Part shown: piece by piece, positions 1 to 8,209 of the stretch
How positions within the stretch are numbered: position 1 is the first letter of the stretch
How the letters are laid out: every line of letters begins with the position of its first letter
Assembly (NCBI GenBank): GCA_900759225.1
Contig: CAAEUM010000227.1
Coordinates: 1 to 9,822 of the forward strand
DNA from: Lachnospiraceae bacterium
GTDB lineage: Bacteria; Bacillota; Clostridia; Lachnospirales; Lachnospiraceae
DNA: 9,822 nucleotides
Direction of reading: 5' to 3'
Notes under the pieces: model-generated
What the model saw: the letters and a program-made list of their open reading frames with translations, nothing else
What the model was told of the DNA's origin: nothing
Databases searched by the model: none
Translations under genes and position numbers: made by a program

Positions 1-1294
1 CCCTGACCCATCTTGGAAATTTAATCCCCTCTCCCTCATTTGCCTCAGCTAAAAACTTATCAAAGCCCCATCCGTAACGGCTGGTACAGAACATAAGATA
101 GATCATGCTTCCAATAGGAAGAAGATTGTTGCTGAGGATAAAATCCTCCAGATCAAGAATGGTTGAACCGGCTCCAAGAGGTTCAAAGCTGCTCCACAGA
201 TTAAAGCCCAGCACACATGGGATAGACAGGATGATAATAGCGATAAAATTATAAATTACCGCCTTCTTGACAGAACATCCTGTTAAATCTGTCGCAAAGG
301 AAATAATATTCTGGAATACGGCAATTACCGTTGAAAATGCGGCAAAGGACATAAACAAAAAGAACATAGCTCCCCACAGGTTTCCGCCTGCCATATGGTT
401 AAATACATTTGGCAGCGTAATAAAAATCAGGGATGGCCCGGAGGTAGATTCAATATTGTAGGCAAAGCAGGCCGGAAAAATGATCAGTCCTGCCATAAAA
501 GCCACAGAGGTATCCAGAACCATAACGCTGATGGCCTCCCCCGTAAGGCTCCTCTCCTTCCCAATATAGCTTCCGAAAATCGCAAGAGCTCCGATACCAA
601 TACTTAAGGTAAAGAATGACTGGCCCATGGCCGCAAACACAGCTTCCCCAATACCGGCTTCCTTCATTTTTCCAAAGTCCGGCTTTAAGTAAAACTCAAG
701 CCCGGCGCCGCCGCCTTCCAGCAAAATGGAATGAACAGCCAGGACAACCATAAGCACCAGCAGGCACAGCATCATGGCCTTTGTAATGCGCTCCACGCCC
801 TTTTCAAGTCCCATGGCACAGATTCCGAAACAGATCGTCACAGTCAGTACCATGAAAAAGCCCATAAGGCCCGGATTTCCAAGCATGGTATTAAACTCAC
901 CTGCTACCGCCTCTGCATTTAAGCCATTAAAATCGCCTTTTACCATTTTGATAAAATAGTAGATCATCCATCCGCCTACAGTGGTATAAAACATCATCAG
1001 AATGTAATTTCCCGCCATTGCCAGATACTTATTAAAATGCCACTTTGTCCCCTTTGGCTCCAGCACATCAAAGGACAGTGCCGCACTCTTACGGCTGGCG
1101 CGGCCCACTGCAAATTCCATTACAACAATGGGAAGGCCTAAAATCACAAGGAAAGCCAGATAGATCAGCACAAATGCCGCTCCGCCATACTCCCCTACTA
1201 TGTATGGAAATCTCCATACGTTTCCCAGGCCAATGGCGCATCCTGCTGAAATCAGGATAAAGCCAAGCCTGGAAGAAAATTTTTCTCGTTCCAT
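1..1294 (-). CDS. Sodium-dependent transporter, NSS (neurotransmitter:sodium symporter, SNF) family; C-terminus cut off by window
   Basis: Membrane symporter of the LeuT/MhsT/Tyt1 type, which couples Na+ entry to uptake of an amino acid or similar solute; the substrate cannot be read from sequence. I translated 431 codons with no stop before the window edge. TM1 carries the family signature GLGNVWRFPY (residues 22-31), with the unwound-helix Gly and the Asn of the Na+ site. TM6 has FFTLSIG (227-233), matching the LeuT F253-T254-S256 substrate/Na+ region. TM8 has Ser321-Thr322 where LeuT has the Na2 pair Thr354-Ser355. About ten hydrophobic segments are visible. Bacterial members are usually about 450 residues, so roughly 20 residues and one helix (an 11-TM form) should lie outside. 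The start is ATG at 1294-1292, because the following sequence aligns with TM1 of the family. AGGGGG (1311-1306) lies 11 bases upstream, which is rather long. The gene follows polC by 72 bases on the same strand. The family call is secure; the substrate is unknown. Confidence 0.93.
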   Translation of the reverse strand, partial: MEREKFSSRLGFILISAGCAIGLGNVWRFPYIVGEYGGAAFVLIYLAFLVILGLPIVVMEFAVGRASRKSAALSFDVLEPKGTKWHFNKYLAMAGNYILMMFYTTVGGWMIYYFIKMVKGDFNGLNAEAVAGEFNTMLGNPGLMGFFMVLTVTICFGICAMGLEKGVERITKAMMLCLLVLMVVLAVHSILLEGGGAGLEFYLKPDFGKMKEAGIGEAVFAAMGQSFFTLSIGIGALAIFGSYIGKERSLTGEAISVMVLDTSVAFMAGLIIFPACFAYNIESTSGPSLIFITLPNVFNHMAGGNLWGAMFFLFMSFAAFSTVIAVFQNIISFATDLTGCSVKKAVIYNFIAIIILSIPCVLGFNLWSSFEPLGAGSTILDLEDFILSNNLLPIGSMIYLMFCTSRYGWGFDKFLAEANEGEGIKFPRWVR

Positions 1295-1326
1295 GGTTCC
1301 ATTTTCCCCCTGAAAAAATTAAATAT

Positions 1327-1362
1327 CTTATATACCCTACCATATTATTGGAAAAACCGCAA
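1327..1362 (-). promoter_or_regulatory. Candidate sigma-A promoter for the NSS transporter
   Basis: The 72-base gap between polC and the transporter is AT-rich and holds two overlapping possibilities on the minus strand. One is TTGCGG (1362-1357) followed after 17 bases by TAGGGT (1339-1334). The other is TTTTCC (1355-1350) followed after 17 bases by TATAAG (1332-1327). Neither pair is close to full consensus. No convincing terminator hairpin follows polC, so read-through from the operon is also possible. This call rests on spacing and base composition only. Confidence 0.3.
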
Positions 1363-1366
1363 CACC

Positions 1367-4300
1367 TTACAGGTCAAACAGTGATAACTGGTTGGATTTC
1401 GGCAGATCTCCCAGCAGGCCCAGATCCCCCATTAAGGTACAGATGGTCCCGTTTACCTTTGTCCTTCCGGAAAAATCCTCCACAGACAGGAAGGGGCCGT
1501 CTTTTACTGCATCCACCACTGCCTCTGCCGCCTTTTCACCCAGACCGTCAATGCTGCTCAGGGAAGGCATCAGCTTTCCGTCAATGATCTGGAAATCCCT
1601 GGCTTTTGCCCGGTAAATATCAATGGGCATAAACTCAAAGCCCCTGGCATACATCTCCTGGACAATGCGCATATCCCGCAGGGTATCCTGCTCCTTCTTT
1701 GAAAGGCTGTCAGCGCGCTTTTTATAGTCCGCCAGATAATACTCCAGCTTATCCCGTCCCTGGCACATGATCTCATAGGAAAAAGCGCTGGCGCGGATAC
1801 TGAAAAAGGCAGCATAGTAGGCCAGAGGATAAAAGATCTTGCAGTAGGCAATACGCCACGCCATCATAACATAGGCAGCTGCATGGGCCTTTGGGAACAT
1901 ATATTTAATCTTCTTGCAGGACCATATATACCAGTCCGGCACTCCATGGGCCTCCATCTCCGTGATCCATTCCGGCTTTAAGCCCTTTCCCTTTCGGACG
2001 CTCTCCATGATCGTAAAGGCAAGGCCCTGCTCCAGCCCTCTGGCAATGAGGTAGATCATAATGTCATCTCGGGTACAGATGGCAGTCTGAATGGTAGCCT
2101 TCCCCTCCTGGATCAATGTCTGTGCATTTCCCAGCCATACATCCGTACCATGGGCCAGCCCCGCGATCCGCACCAGATCAGAAAAATACTTTGGCTTTGT
2201 GTCAAGAAGCATCTGCATGGCAAAGTCTGTTCCAAACTCAGGCACACCAAGAGCACCCAATGGGCAGCCTCCAATATCCTCCGGCGTGATCTTTAAGGCA
2301 GAAGTATCCTGAAACAGGCTCATAACCTCTTTGCTGTCAAGAGGGATATCCTTTACCGGGTCAATGCCGGTCAAATCCTGAAGCATACGAATCATAGTAG
2401 GATCATCATGGCCCAGGATATCCAGCTTTAAAAGGTTGTGGTCGATGGAATGGTAATCAAAGTGGGTTGTAATGGTGGAGGTTGTCATATCATTGGCCGG
2501 ATGCTGTACCGGAGTAAAGGAATAGATCTCCTCGCCCAGCGGCAGTACGATAATGCCCCCCGGGTGCTGGCCCGTAGTCCTGCGCACGCCTACGCAGCCC
2601 TGGACAATGCGGTTGATCTCGCAGCTTCTCTTTCTGGTCCCCCGCTCCTCATAGTATTTCTTTACATAGCCGAAGGCCGTCTTGTCAGCCAGGGTACCGA
2701 TGGTGCCGGCGCGGAAGGTCTGGCCTTTTCCAAAAATAACCTCCGTATAGTCATGGGCCTTGCTCTGATATTCTCCCGAAAAGTTAAGGTCAATATCCGG
2801 CTCCTTGTCGCCCTTAAAGCCCAGGAAGGTCTCAAAGGGGATATCAAAGCCGTCCTTTTCCAGCGGCGTCCCGCATTTGGGGCACAGCTTATCCGGCATA
2901 TCGCAGCCTGCCATTCCGGAAAACTTTTTTACCTCCTCGGAATCAAAATCATAATAGCGGCATTTTGGACAGTGGTAATGGGGGCTTAAGGGGTTTACCT
3001 CTGTGATCCCCGACATGGTAGCCACAAAGGAGGAACCGACGGAGCCTCTGGAGCCCACCAGATAGCCGTCCTCATTGGACTTCCACACCAGCTTCTGGGC
3101 AATGATATACATAACCGCAAAGCCGTTGGTGATAATGGAGTGAAGCTCCTTTTCCAGCCGGTCCACTACAATCTTAGGCAGATCCTCACCGTACATTTCA
3201 TGGGCCCTGTCATAGCAGATTTTTGTCAATGTCTTGTCGGAATCCGGAATCACCGGCGGGCACTTATCCGGGCGCACCGGCGCAATCTTTTCGCACATAT
3301 CCGAAATTTCCCGTGTGTTTTTCACCACGACCTCGTAGGCCTTATCCGGCCCAAGATAGGAAAATTCCTCCAGCATCTCCTCCGTTGTCCGGAGGTAAAG
3401 AGGAGCCTGATCATCGGAATCCTTAAAGCCCTGGCCTGCCATAATAATGCGGCGGTAAACCTCATCCTGGGGATCTAAAAAATGGACATCACAGGTTGCA
3501 CAGACCCTCTTTCCAAACTGCTCTCCCAGCTTTACGATCCTCCGGTTTAAATCCTTTAAATCCTCTTCACTCTTTACTGTACTTTTTTCATCCCGCAACA
3601 TGAAGGCGTTGTTTCCAAGAGGCTGTATCTCCAGATAATCATAAAAATGCACCAGCCTTGCGATCTCCGCCTCAGGTGCTCCCCGAAGCAGCGCCTGATA
3701 CAGCTCCCCAGCCTCACAGGCGGAGCCGATAATAAGCCCCTCCCTGTACTCATTTAACAGGCTCTTTGGGATTCTGGGACGCCTTGCGTAATAGGTTAAA
3801 TGGGACCAGCTTACCAGCCTGTAAAGATTAATGCGTCCAACATCATTTTTAGCAAGGATGATTACATGGTAGGTTGGAAGCTTCATGATCGTCTGGGCGT
3901 CCATGGTGCTGAGGGCATTTAACTGGTCTAAGTCTTCAATGTCCCGCTCTCTCAGCATTTTTACAAAAGCCTCGAAAATCTCCGCAGTCGCCCCTGCGTC
4001 ATCCACTGCCCTGTGATGATTTTCCAAAGAAATGTTCAATGCCTTTGCAACTGTATCCAGCTTAAAACGGTTTAAATTAGGAAGAAGGAGCCGGGCCAGG
4101 GAAACCGTATCTATGACCGTAGGCTCAAAGTCAAGGCCCAGCTGTCCTGCATAATGGGTAATAAATCCCACATCAAAGCCTGCATTATGGGCCACAAGCA
4201 CCGAATCCCCCACAAAATCCAGAAATTGCGGGAGGATCACATCAATTTTGTGGTATGGAAGCACCATGGCATCATTGATGCCCGTCAGCTTCTCAATCTC

Positions 4301-5998
4301 AAAGGGGATAGGCACATCCGGGTTTACAAAGGTGGAAAAGCGGTCCGTCAGCTTCCCATCCTCCACCCGCACAGCGCCAATCTCAATCATACGGTTTTTC
4401 TCCGGGCTGAAGCCCGTAGTCTCAATATCAAATACTACAAAACTGTCCTTAAAGCTCTGGCCTCTGGAATTTTCTACCAGCTTCTTGGTATCATCCACCA
4501 GATACCCCTCCACACCGTAGAGTACCTTGAAGTTGTCCCCCTTATCCAGGGCATGGTTGGCGTCCGGGAAGGCCTGTACACAGCCATGGTCCGTCACAGC
4601 TACTGCCGGCATCCCCCACTGCTTGGCCCGCTTAATGATACTTTTTACCTCAGAAACCCCGTCCATATCGCTCATCTTTGTATGACAGTGAAGCTCCACC
4701 CGCTTTTCCAGGCTGTTATCCATGCGCTTGCTGGTAAAGTCCTCTGCCTTTTTGATGCCTGCAATGGAACCTAAGGTCAGCTCCCCGTCAAACTTGTCAA
4801 TGGTTGTAACGCCCCGGATTTTCATAAAACTGCCGGGCTGGATAATGGCCTTTACCTCGTCAAAAATTTCCGGACGTATAAACATCTTAGCTGTAATGGT
4901 ATCTGTAAAATCCGTAATATCAAAGGTGAGGATAAACTTTCCGCTGCGCAGCTCCCTGTTTTCGCAGGTAAGCACCTTTCCTCTTAAGGTCACCTCTCCC
5001 ATCTCGCCGTCAATGGTTTCCATATCGATGAAGTCATCCTCGAAATCGCGGCCATAGAGCACATCCGGGTTGTTGGAGCGCTTCACCGAATATTTCCGCT
5101 CCTCCCCGGCGTTCTCACGCTCTATGCCCCAGCCCTTCCGGCCTTTATTAAGTCGTGGGCCAAAATCAGCAGGCGTACCAGACTTCTTTGCACCAGAGAC
5201 AGCCGCACCTTTAACAGCGCCTGATACCGGAACCACTGCCCCTTCAGGCAGCTCTCCCTGCATTTCTGTTTCTGCTGCTTCCTGTGCCGTCTGCCCCATA
5301 AGCGCATCCCAGGGCGCACCCTGAGGGCCTTCTGTTATATAGGAATCATCAGGAGCTGCTCCTGATACCTGCTGCTTCTCTGCATAGACAGCCCCATCTG
5401 CTGTTCCCAGCTCATCTTTGTGGTTCCTGGCGTAGATGGCCTGGGCCTCCCTCTCAATCTTCTGCTCCAGAAGCTGTCTGCGCCTGCTTCCCTCTGCAGG
5501 AACAAGGGCAAAATCCACCTCCACCGGAAGGCCGCACCGCTCTGCAAATACCTTTTCAATGACCCTCTTTAATTCTCCCATTTTATCCCGGTTTACCATG
5601 GTATCTTCAATGGAAAGGATCATGCGGCCCTCCCCCTCAAAGGAGATCTCTGCCTTGCGGAACATCGTATATTCAATGATGCTGTAATGCTTCAGCTCCA
5701 AAAGCAGGCTGTCCCTATAGGCCTGCATCAGCTTCTGAGGCGTATACTGGCCGGACAGGCGGTAGCGCTCCTGGATCTTTACCGTCAGCTGCTTTTCCGG
5801 AAAAAGCTGCTCCCGGATGCCCCGCTCCAGATCATAAATATTTTTCTTATGGATCAGCCTGGGGCTGTTTAAATAAATACGGATGGAGCTTCTATCCCTG
5901 GTGGAGGTTATTTTTTCCACCTGCACCAGGTCTAAAAGCTCCTTTAAGGGGTCTGCGATCTTCAAACCAGGAAATACTTCCAAAAACTGTTTGTTCAT
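1367..5998 (-). CDS. polC: DNA polymerase III alpha subunit, PolC (Gram-positive type), with built-in 3'-5' proofreading exonuclease
   Basis: Main replicative DNA polymerase of low-GC Gram-positives, which copies the chromosome at the fork. It is full length at 1543 residues; Bacillus subtilis PolC is about 1437. Domains in order: N-terminal domain (about 1-195); a variable Ala/Gly/Glu-rich linker (about 195-305); OB fold (about 335-415); PHP part 1 with HCHT (437-440) and TDHG (469-472); an inserted DEDDh exonuclease with DIETTG (524-529), HNAGFD (604-609) and HRAVDD (662-667), all catalytic positions present; PHP part 2 to about 845; then the C-family polymerase core. The core shows GSRGSVGSS (982-990), a zinc site at Cys1010, Cys1013, Cys1032 (or Cys1039) and Cys1042, the catalytic pair Asp1068/Asp1070 in PDIDLNF, and probable third Asp1193 in LDILGHDD. 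A helix-hairpin-helix-like stretch (about 1480-1497) and a C-terminal sliding-clamp motif QLSLF (1537-1541) complete it. The ATG lies six bases after the ispG stop with only a modest AGGG upstream, suggesting translational coupling. Confidence 0.98.
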   Translation of the reverse strand: MNKQFLEVFPGLKIADPLKELLDLVQVEKITSTRDRSSIRIYLNSPRLIHKKNIYDLERGIREQLFPEKQLTVKIQERYRLSGQYTPQKLMQAYRDSLLLELKHYSIIEYTMFRKAEISFEGEGRMILSIEDTMVNRDKMGELKRVIEKVFAERCGLPVEVDFALVPAEGSRRRQLLEQKIEREAQAIYARNHKDELGTADGAVYAEKQQVSGAAPDDSYITEGPQGAPWDALMGQTAQEAAETEMQGELPEGAVVPVSGAVKGAAVSGAKKSGTPADFGPRLNKGRKGWGIERENAGEERKYSVKRSNNPDVLYGRDFEDDFIDMETIDGEMGEVTLRGKVLTCENRELRSGKFILTFDITDFTDTITAKMFIRPEIFDEVKAIIQPGSFMKIRGVTTIDKFDGELTLGSIAGIKKAEDFTSKRMDNSLEKRVELHCHTKMSDMDGVSEVKSIIKRAKQWGMPAVAVTDHGCVQAFPDANHALDKGDNFKVLYGVEGYLVDDTKKLVENSRGQSFKDSFVVFDIETTGFSPEKNRMIEIGAVRVEDGKLTDRFSTFVNPDVPIPFEIEKLTGINDAMVLPYHKIDVILPQFLDFVGDSVLVAHNAGFDVGFITHYAGQLGLDFEPTVIDTVSLARLLLPNLNRFKLDTVAKALNISLENHHRAVDDAGATAEIFEAFVKMLRERDIEDLDQLNALSTMDAQTIMKLPTYHVIILAKNDVGRINLYRLVSWSHLTYYARRPRIPKSLLNEYREGLIIGSACEAGELYQALLRGAPEAEIARLVHFYDYLEIQPLGNNAFMLRDEKSTVKSEEDLKDLNRRIVKLGEQFGKRVCATCDVHFLDPQDEVYRRIIMAGQGFKDSDDQAPLYLRTTEEMLEEFSYLGPDKAYEVVVKNTREISDMCEKIAPVRPDKCPPVIPDSDKTLTKICYDRAHEMYGEDLPKIVVDRLEKELHSIITNGFAVMYIIAQKLVWKSNEDGYLVGSRGSVGSSFVATMSGITEVNPLSPHYHCPKCRYYDFDSEEVKKFSGMAGCDMPDKLCPKCGTPLEKDGFDIPFETFLGFKGDKEPDIDLNFSGEYQSKAHDYTEVIFGKGQTFRAGTIGTLADKTAFGYVKKYYEERGTRKRSCEINRIVQGCVGVRRTTGQHPGGIIVLPLGEEIYSFTPVQHPANDMTTSTITTHFDYHSIDHNLLKLDILGHDDPTMIRMLQDLTGIDPVKDIPLDSKEVMSLFQDTSALKITPEDIGGCPLGALGVPEFGTDFAMQMLLDTKPKYFSDLVRIAGLAHGTDVWLGNAQTLIQEGKATIQTAICTRDDIMIYLIARGLEQGLAFTIMESVRKGKGLKPEWITEMEAHGVPDWYIWSCKKIKYMFPKAHAAAYVMMAWRIAYCKIFYPLAYYAAFFSIRASAFSYEIMCQGRDKLEYYLADYKKRADSLSKKEQDTLRDMRIVQEMYARGFEFMPIDIYRAKARDFQIIDGKLMPSLSSIDGLGEKAAEAVVDAVKDGPFLSVEDFSGRTKVNGTICTLMGDLGLLGDLPKSNQLSLFDL
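5348..5366. repeat. Perfect inverted repeat within the polC linker coding region
   Basis: Two 9-base arms, ATCAGGAGC (5348-5356) and GCTCCTGAT (5358-5366), are exact reverse complements around a single central base. In RNA the innermost bases would open into a loop, leaving a stem of about seven pairs. It falls in the part of polC that encodes the low-complexity linker, around residues 211-217. It may be chance, since selection on the protein is weak there. No function is claimed. Confidence 0.45.
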
Positions 5999-6004
5999 AA
6001 ATCC

Positions 6005-7081
6005 CTACTTCACTCTCTCCTCTGCCATTGCTGACAATTCTGCCCGAAGGACAGCTAAAAGCTCCTGCTCCGGCACCTTCTTTATTACCTGTCCCTTTTT
6101 GATCAAAAGCCCTTCACCAATGCCGCCTGCAATACCGATATCTGCTTCCCTTGCCTCTCCCGGGCCATTTACCACACAGCCCATGACAGCTACCTTAATG
6201 CCCTCCAGGCGGCCGTCAAATTCTGAAATCATCGTTTCCACCTGGTTTGCAAGACCGATCAGATCGATCCGGGTGCGTCCGCAGGTGGGGCAGGAGACAA
6301 CCTCGATTCCGCCTTTCCTAAGCCCCATGGTCCGAAGAATCAGCCTGGCCGTCTTTACCTCCTCCACTGGATCGCCTGTAAGAGATACCCGGACGGTATC
6401 ACCGATGCCCTGATAAAGGATCATCCCAAGGCCCAGGGAGGATTTAATGGTGCCGGAAGTCAATGTGCCGGATTCTGTGATCCCCACATGAAGGGGATAG
6501 GAAGTTTTTTGAGCGATCAGCTCATGGGCCTTTACACACATCATTACATCTGAGGACTTAATGCTGATAACCAGGTTGTCATAATCCATATCCTCTATCA
6601 TCTTCACCTTGTCCAGGGCACTTTCCACAATAGCCTCCGCTGTAACGCCCCCATATTTCTCCAGAAGGTTTTTCTCCAGAGAACCGCTGTTTACGCCCAC
6701 ACGGATCGGAAGACTGCGCTGCGCGGCTTCCTTTACCACAGCCCGAACCCGGCTTATATCGCCAATGTTGCCGGGATTGATCCTGATCTTATCCGCCCCG
6801 TTTTCCATGGAAGCAATGGCCAGGCGATAATCAAAATGAATATCTGCCACCAGCGGGATATGGATCTCCTTTTTTATCTTTGAAAGGGCCTTAGCTGCCT
6901 CCATGGTAGGCACTGCCACGCGGATAATGTCGCAGCCAGCCTGTTCCAGGCGCAGGATCTGCTCCACCGTAGCCTTTACATCCTCTGTTTTTGTGTTGCA
7001 CATGGACTGGATCAGAATGGGGTTTCCTCCCCCGATCACCCGGTTCCCAATCCCTATTACCTTTGTATCCTGCCTTGTCAT
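6005..7081 (-). CDS. ispG: 4-hydroxy-3-methylbut-2-en-1-yl diphosphate synthase (HMBPP synthase, GcpE)
   Basis: Iron-sulfur enzyme of the MEP isoprenoid pathway. It reductively converts 2-C-methyl-D-erythritol 2,4-cyclodiphosphate to HMBPP in the cytoplasm, the step before IspH. The 358-residue length fits the bacterial two-domain form. The N-terminal TIM-barrel part is recognisable from PILIQSMCNT (21-30), VADIHFDYRLA (78-88), KIRINPGNIG (98-107) and the GITESG segment (200-205). The C-terminal domain carries the [4Fe-4S] ligands: Cys264 and Cys267 in SCPTCGRT, Cys302 in GCVVNGPGE, and the fourth ligand Glu309. The ATG at 7081 is well supported by AGGAGG seven bases upstream, which overlaps the rseP stop. 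It sits between rseP and polC, where Bacillus carries proS; this placement is common in clostridia. dxr of the same pathway is two genes upstream. The enzyme is oxygen-sensitive and needs a ferredoxin- or flavodoxin-type electron donor, not visible here. Confidence 0.97.
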   Translation of the reverse strand: MTRQDTKVIGIGNRVIGGGNPILIQSMCNTKTEDVKATVEQILRLEQAGCDIIRVAVPTMEAAKALSKIKKEIHIPLVADIHFDYRLAIASMENGADKIRINPGNIGDISRVRAVVKEAAQRSLPIRVGVNSGSLEKNLLEKYGGVTAEAIVESALDKVKMIEDMDYDNLVISIKSSDVMMCVKAHELIAQKTSYPLHVGITESGTLTSGTIKSSLGLGMILYQGIGDTVRVSLTGDPVEEVKTARLILRTMGLRKGGIEVVSCPTCGRTRIDLIGLANQVETMISEFDGRLEGIKVAVMGCVVNGPGEAREADIGIAGGIGEGLLIKKGQVIKKVPEQELLAVLRAELSAMAEERVK

Positions 7082-7088
7082 CCTTTTT

Positions 7089-7094
7089 CCTCCT
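7089..7094 (-). promoter_or_regulatory. Ribosome-binding site of ispG, overlapping the rseP stop codon
   Basis: A perfect AGGAGG on the minus strand lies seven bases before the ispG ATG. Its first two bases are shared with the TAG that ends rseP. Ribosomes finishing rseP therefore terminate on the ispG initiation signal, the usual arrangement for translational coupling. It is the strongest ribosome-binding site in the window and fixes the ispG start. Confidence 0.85.
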
Positions 7095-8145
7095 ACAGCA
7101 ACTTTCGAACATCATTAAAGAGAATAAATACCATAAATGCCATCAGCACAGCCATGCCTGCCATATGGACCATTCCCTCCTTCTCCTTGTCAATGGGCTT
7201 TCCCCTGACTGCCTCTAAAGCCAGAAATACCAGGCGGCCGCCGTCCAGAGCCGGAATCGGGAGAAGGTTCATGACCCCAAGGTTGGCGCTTAAAAGCACA
7301 CACAGCTGAAGCAGGGTCAGAAATACGGCTACTGCCCCTGCAGGAGCCACCTGCTCTACCGTCTCGTCAATGGTATTTACAATTCCAACCGGGCCGCTGA
7401 TATCATCCATAGACACCATTCCCCCTATCATCATGGAAAGGCTGTCAAATACATAACGGATCCAGTATTCTACTTCATAGATTCCCTGTATCATCAGCCG
7501 GATCGGCCCTGATACCGGAGTCCGGCTGGCATCAAACTGCACACCCATAAGGTAACCGCCGTCCTCTGCAGAATAAACAGGAAGCAGGGATGCCTCCATA
7601 TCCTTCATTGTCCCATCCTCTGCGGGGCGCTGCCAGCAAAGGTCAAGCTCTCTGCCTGGATGGGTAAAAATATAGGCGATCACATCATCAAAGGAGTGGA
7701 TATTGCGTCCGTTGATCTCCCGGATCACATCCCCTTCCTTAAGTCCTGCTGTCTCTGCCGGCATACCCGGGATGATCCCCTTTACTACCGGTGTAGCATA
7801 GCCTGCCATCCCAACCAGTATCAGAGACAGAAGGAAGGCCAGAAGAAAATTAAAAACAGGCCCTGCCGCCACTACGCTGATCCTGGCCCAGACAGATGCA
7901 TTTGTAAAAGAACGGGGATTGTCAGACACCTCATCCTCTGCCATCATGCAGGAGCCTCCAAAAGGAAGTATCTTCAGGGCATAACAGGTACCGCCCCTTG
8001 TAAAGCTAAAAAGCTTTGGCCCCATGCCAAGGGAAAATTCCAGCACTTCAATTCCATTTAATTTTGCAAATAAAAAATGCCCCAGTTCATGAATCATGAT
8101 AATAATTCCAAGAATCAAAGCTGCCCATACTATGCCCACTTGCAT
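7093..8145 (-). CDS. rseP: Site-2 intramembrane zinc metalloprotease, RseP/RasP family
   Basis: Membrane protease (M50/S2P family) that cuts transmembrane segments of already clipped substrates. In relatives these are anti-sigma factors (RseA, RsiW), FtsL or signal-peptide remnants; the substrate here is unknown. The protein has 350 residues. The zinc site HELGH (19-23) sits in the first membrane helix, followed by the GPVFNF motif (95-100) starting the second. One PDZ domain occupies about 117-200 and includes PGMPAETAGLKEGDV. The third zinc ligand is probably Asp301, in LPIPALDGG (295-303), and a last helix spans about 325-343. A single PDZ and about 350 residues match the Gram-positive RasP form rather than the longer two-PDZ E. 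coli RseP. The ATG at 8145 has its AAGGAG only two bases away; a GTG two codons later is better spaced (see the separate entry). It follows dxr after the largest gap in the operon, and its stop overlaps the ispG ribosome-binding site. Confidence 0.96.
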   Translation of the reverse strand: MQVGIVWAALILGIIIMIHELGHFLFAKLNGIEVLEFSLGMGPKLFSFTRGGTCYALKILPFGGSCMMAEDEVSDNPRSFTNASVWARISVVAAGPVFNFLLAFLLSLILVGMAGYATPVVKGIIPGMPAETAGLKEGDVIREINGRNIHSFDDVIAYIFTHPGRELDLCWQRPAEDGTMKDMEASLLPVYSAEDGGYLMGVQFDASRTPVSGPIRLMIQGIYEVEYWIRYVFDSLSMMIGGMVSMDDISGPVGIVNTIDETVEQVAPAGAVAVFLTLLQLCVLLSANLGVMNLLPIPALDGGRLVFLALEAVRGKPIDKEKEGMVHMAGMAVLMAFMVFILFNDVRKLL

Positions 8146-8147
8146 CT

Positions 8148-8153
8148 CTCCTT
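8148..8153 (-). promoter_or_regulatory. Ribosome-binding site of rseP; spacing favours a GTG start at codon 3
   Basis: AAGGAG on the minus strand is two bases from the ATG (8145-8143) but eight bases from an in-frame GTG (8139-8137). Eight bases is near the usual optimum, so initiation at GTG, giving a protein starting M-GIVWAALI and two residues shorter, is plausible. The choice does not affect any domain. Confidence 0.55.
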
Positions 8154-8209
8154 CTAATTCGCAGCAGTTTGGCCCGCGATCGCCGCAAGACTAAACTGAT
8201 ATTTTATAT

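Noticed and set aside
1089..1343. 84-codon minus-strand frame overlapping the transporter 5' end
   Set aside because: It is in a different frame from the transporter, whose translation gives clear NSS TM1 motifs; the shifted product is Arg/Trp-rich with no family match.
2438..2989. 183-codon open frame on the plus strand antisense to polC
   Set aside because: It lies wholly within the polymerase core of polC, which is intact and has family motifs throughout. The antisense translation shows no recognisable family and no ribosome-binding site I could support.
4154..4774. 206-codon plus-strand frame antisense to polC
   Set aside because: It overlaps the PHP and exonuclease regions, whose catalytic motifs are all intact on the other strand. 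No independent evidence of coding.
5883..6413. 176-codon plus-strand frame crossing the polC/ispG junction
   Set aside because: It is antisense to two well-identified genes, and its Ser/Pro/Thr-rich composition is what the reverse complement of such coding sequence gives.
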